A stretch of DNA of 64,000 bases from Flavobacterium psychrotrophum (GTDB taxonomy: Bacteria > Bacteroidota > Bacteroidia > Flavobacteriales > Flavobacteriaceae). Below, piece after piece: positions 62,968-64,000 of this stretch. Numbering within the stretch: the first letter of the stretch is position 1; every line of letters starts with the position of its first letter. The stretch is taken from assembly GCF_003403075.1 (NCBI RefSeq), contig NZ_CP031557.1:3844001-3908000 (forward strand). The letters run 5' to 3'. The notes under the pieces are model-generated. The model was not told the DNA's origin. It saw only the letters and a program-made list of their open reading frames with translations, and ran no database searches. The translations under genes were made by a program, and so were the position numbers.

Positions 62968-62989
62968 TATTCCTAAACTATTATACTAA

Positions 62990-63028
62990 AAAGACACCTT
63001 ACAGGCTACGGCATTGAAAGGTGTCTTT
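62990..63028. terminator. Terminator after the charged-protein gene
   Basis: aaagacacctt (62990-63000) pairs with aaggtgtcttt (63018-63028), followed by cgctttttt. Confidence 0.85.
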
Positions 63029-63118
63029 CGCTTTTTTTAAATACTGCATATTCAAGCGCTTAAAAAAACAGTTACCCATATAAATACGTTAAAATTATTA
63101 TAATAATCACAAAACCTT

Positions 63119-63126
63119 TATATTTG
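63119..63126 (+). promoter_or_regulatory. Candidate -7 box for the permease gene
   Basis: TATATTTG matches TAnnTTTG and lies 32 bp before the ATG at 63159. No TTG is seen at the expected -33 distance. Confidence 0.5.
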
Positions 63127-63158
63127 GGCATTCTTAAAACAACACTAAACAACTATCT

Positions 63159-64000
63159 ATGTCTATTTGGAGAAGGAAACCCTTAACGCAGTTGCTAGCC
63201 GAAGCTTCTGAATCTGAAAAAGGTTTAAAAAGAACATTAACAGCATGGTCGCTAATAGCGCTGGGCATCGGGGCAATTATAGGCGCCGGTCTTTTTGTAC
63301 GCACCGCTACAGCAGCAGCACAAAATGCAGGCCCGTCTGTAACCATTGGCTTTATTGTTGCCGCAATAGGGTGTGCACTTGCAGGCCTTTGCTATGCAGA
63401 ACTTTCATCTTCAATTCCAATTTCGGGTAGTGCTTATACCTATACATATGCAACAATGGGCGAGTTCCTTGCCTGGATAATTGGCTGGGATCTTATTCTT
63501 GAATATGCTGTGGGTGCCGCAACCGTGGGTATTGCCTGGAGCGAATACCTCAATAATTTACTGGTCAGTGTGCTGCACATGAACCCTATACCGTATGAGT
63601 GGAGCCACTCCCCTTTTCAAACCTCTGCCGAGGGTGTATCAGGCCTTATTAACCTGCCAGCCTTATTTATAGTTGGGGCTATCAGCTTACTGCTTATTAA
63701 AGGCACACAGGAATCGGCTTTTGTAAATGGCTTAATTGTACTTGTAAAAGTTACTATCGTGGTTCTTATAATAGTACTGGGCTGGCAGTTTATCAATCCG
63801 CTTAACCACGAAAATTATATTCCTGCTGCTTCAACTTATAAAGATGAAGCAGGCGTATCGCATAACTTTGGGGGTATTATGGGTATACTTGGTGCCGCAG
63901 GTACCGTGTTCTTTGCCTTTATTGGCTTTGATGCCGTAAGTACTGCTGCACAGGAAACTAAAAATCCTAAGCGCGATATGCCAATTGGTATATTAGGCTC
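63159..64000 (+). CDS. APC-family amino acid permease, N-terminal part (3' end outside window)
   Basis: The first ~280 residues are in the window, from ATG 63159; the gene runs off the right end. It begins MSIWRRKPLTQLLAEASESEKGLKRTLTAWSLIALGIGAIIGAGLFV. The GIGAIIGAGLF motif in helix 1 is the substrate-binding break of the amino acid/polyamine/cation family. At least seven hydrophobic segments follow, with FFAFIGFDAVSTAAQETKNPKRDMPIGI, typical of cationic amino acid (CAT, YfnA-like) transporters. It imports amino acids; the exact substrate is not determinable. Confidence 0.9.
   Translation, partial: MSIWRRKPLTQLLAEASESEKGLKRTLTAWSLIALGIGAIIGAGLFVRTATAAAQNAGPSVTIGFIVAAIGCALAGLCYAELSSSIPISGSAYTYTYATMGEFLAWIIGWDLILEYAVGAATVGIAWSEYLNNLLVSVLHMNPIPYEWSHSPFQTSAEGVSGLINLPALFIVGAISLLLIKGTQESAFVNGLIVLVKVTIVVLIIVLGWQFINPLNHENYIPAASTYKDEAGVSHNFGGIMGILGAAGTVFFAFIGFDAVSTAAQETKNPKRDMPIGILG

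Overview
The window looks like a chromosomal stretch of a Flavobacterium-type member of the Bacteroidota. The evidence is two very large type IX secretion (T9SS type B) cell-surface proteins, repeated -7 boxes of the TAnnTTTG type upstream of genes, an IPExxxVDY-family gene beside pyruvate kinase, the long PurF form, and an AsmA-like protein. Only one complete tRNA, no rRNA and no CRISPR array were seen. Many start codons are set here at the first ATG downstream of longer possible TTG-initiated readings.

Layout. 1-0.3 kb: 3' end of riboflavin synthase, followed by tandem hairpins and a bidirectional terminator. 0.8-10 kb: a roughly 3060-residue T9SS adhesin-like protein built from two kinds of repeat unit. 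10.4-12.5 kb: a radical-SAM/partner pair linked to DNA repair or modification. 12.6-15 kb: an AsmA-like protein. 15.4-16.4 kb: a tandemly duplicated small gene with duplicated terminators. 16.5-20.2 kb: a PLP-dependent decarboxylase, an unrecognised protein with flavin-barrel-like motifs, and a 2H phosphoesterase. 20.3-27.6 kb: accessory metabolism and regulation (MmpS-like lipoprotein, SDRs, three AraC regulators, an MFS exporter, a thioredoxin-reductase-like flavoprotein). 27.7-36.9 kb: core genes (pyk, rnc, fabF, acpP, purN, rnhA, a PfkB kinase, purF). 37.2-41.3 kb: a second T9SS protein with SBBP repeats.

41.5-50.04 kb: an integrative element of about 8.5 kb in a tRNA(CAU) gene. It is bounded by a 17-bp perfect repeat of the tRNA 3' end, with paired 11-bp-spaced CGTACAA motifs near both ends. 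It encodes a tyrosine recombinase, an HTH/AlpA-like protein and a P4/D5-type primase-helicase, but no recognised capsid, packaging or conjugation genes, so it resembles a phage satellite or small IME. Its cargo is a two-gene operon: a D12-class adenine methyltransferase and a 781-residue protein joining a nuclease-like N-terminal region, a DGQHR (DndB/DpdB-like) domain and a C-terminal HEPN-like RxxxxH motif. This is the best candidate in the window for an undescribed system, probably anti-phage. A nested array of composite repeats lies just upstream.

50-64 kb: host genes resume, with the intact tRNA, an AddB-like nuclease, a DksA-like protein lacking most zinc ligands, ileS, a response regulator/PAS histidine kinase pair, secreted and lipoprotein genes of unknown role, and the start of an APC-family permease.
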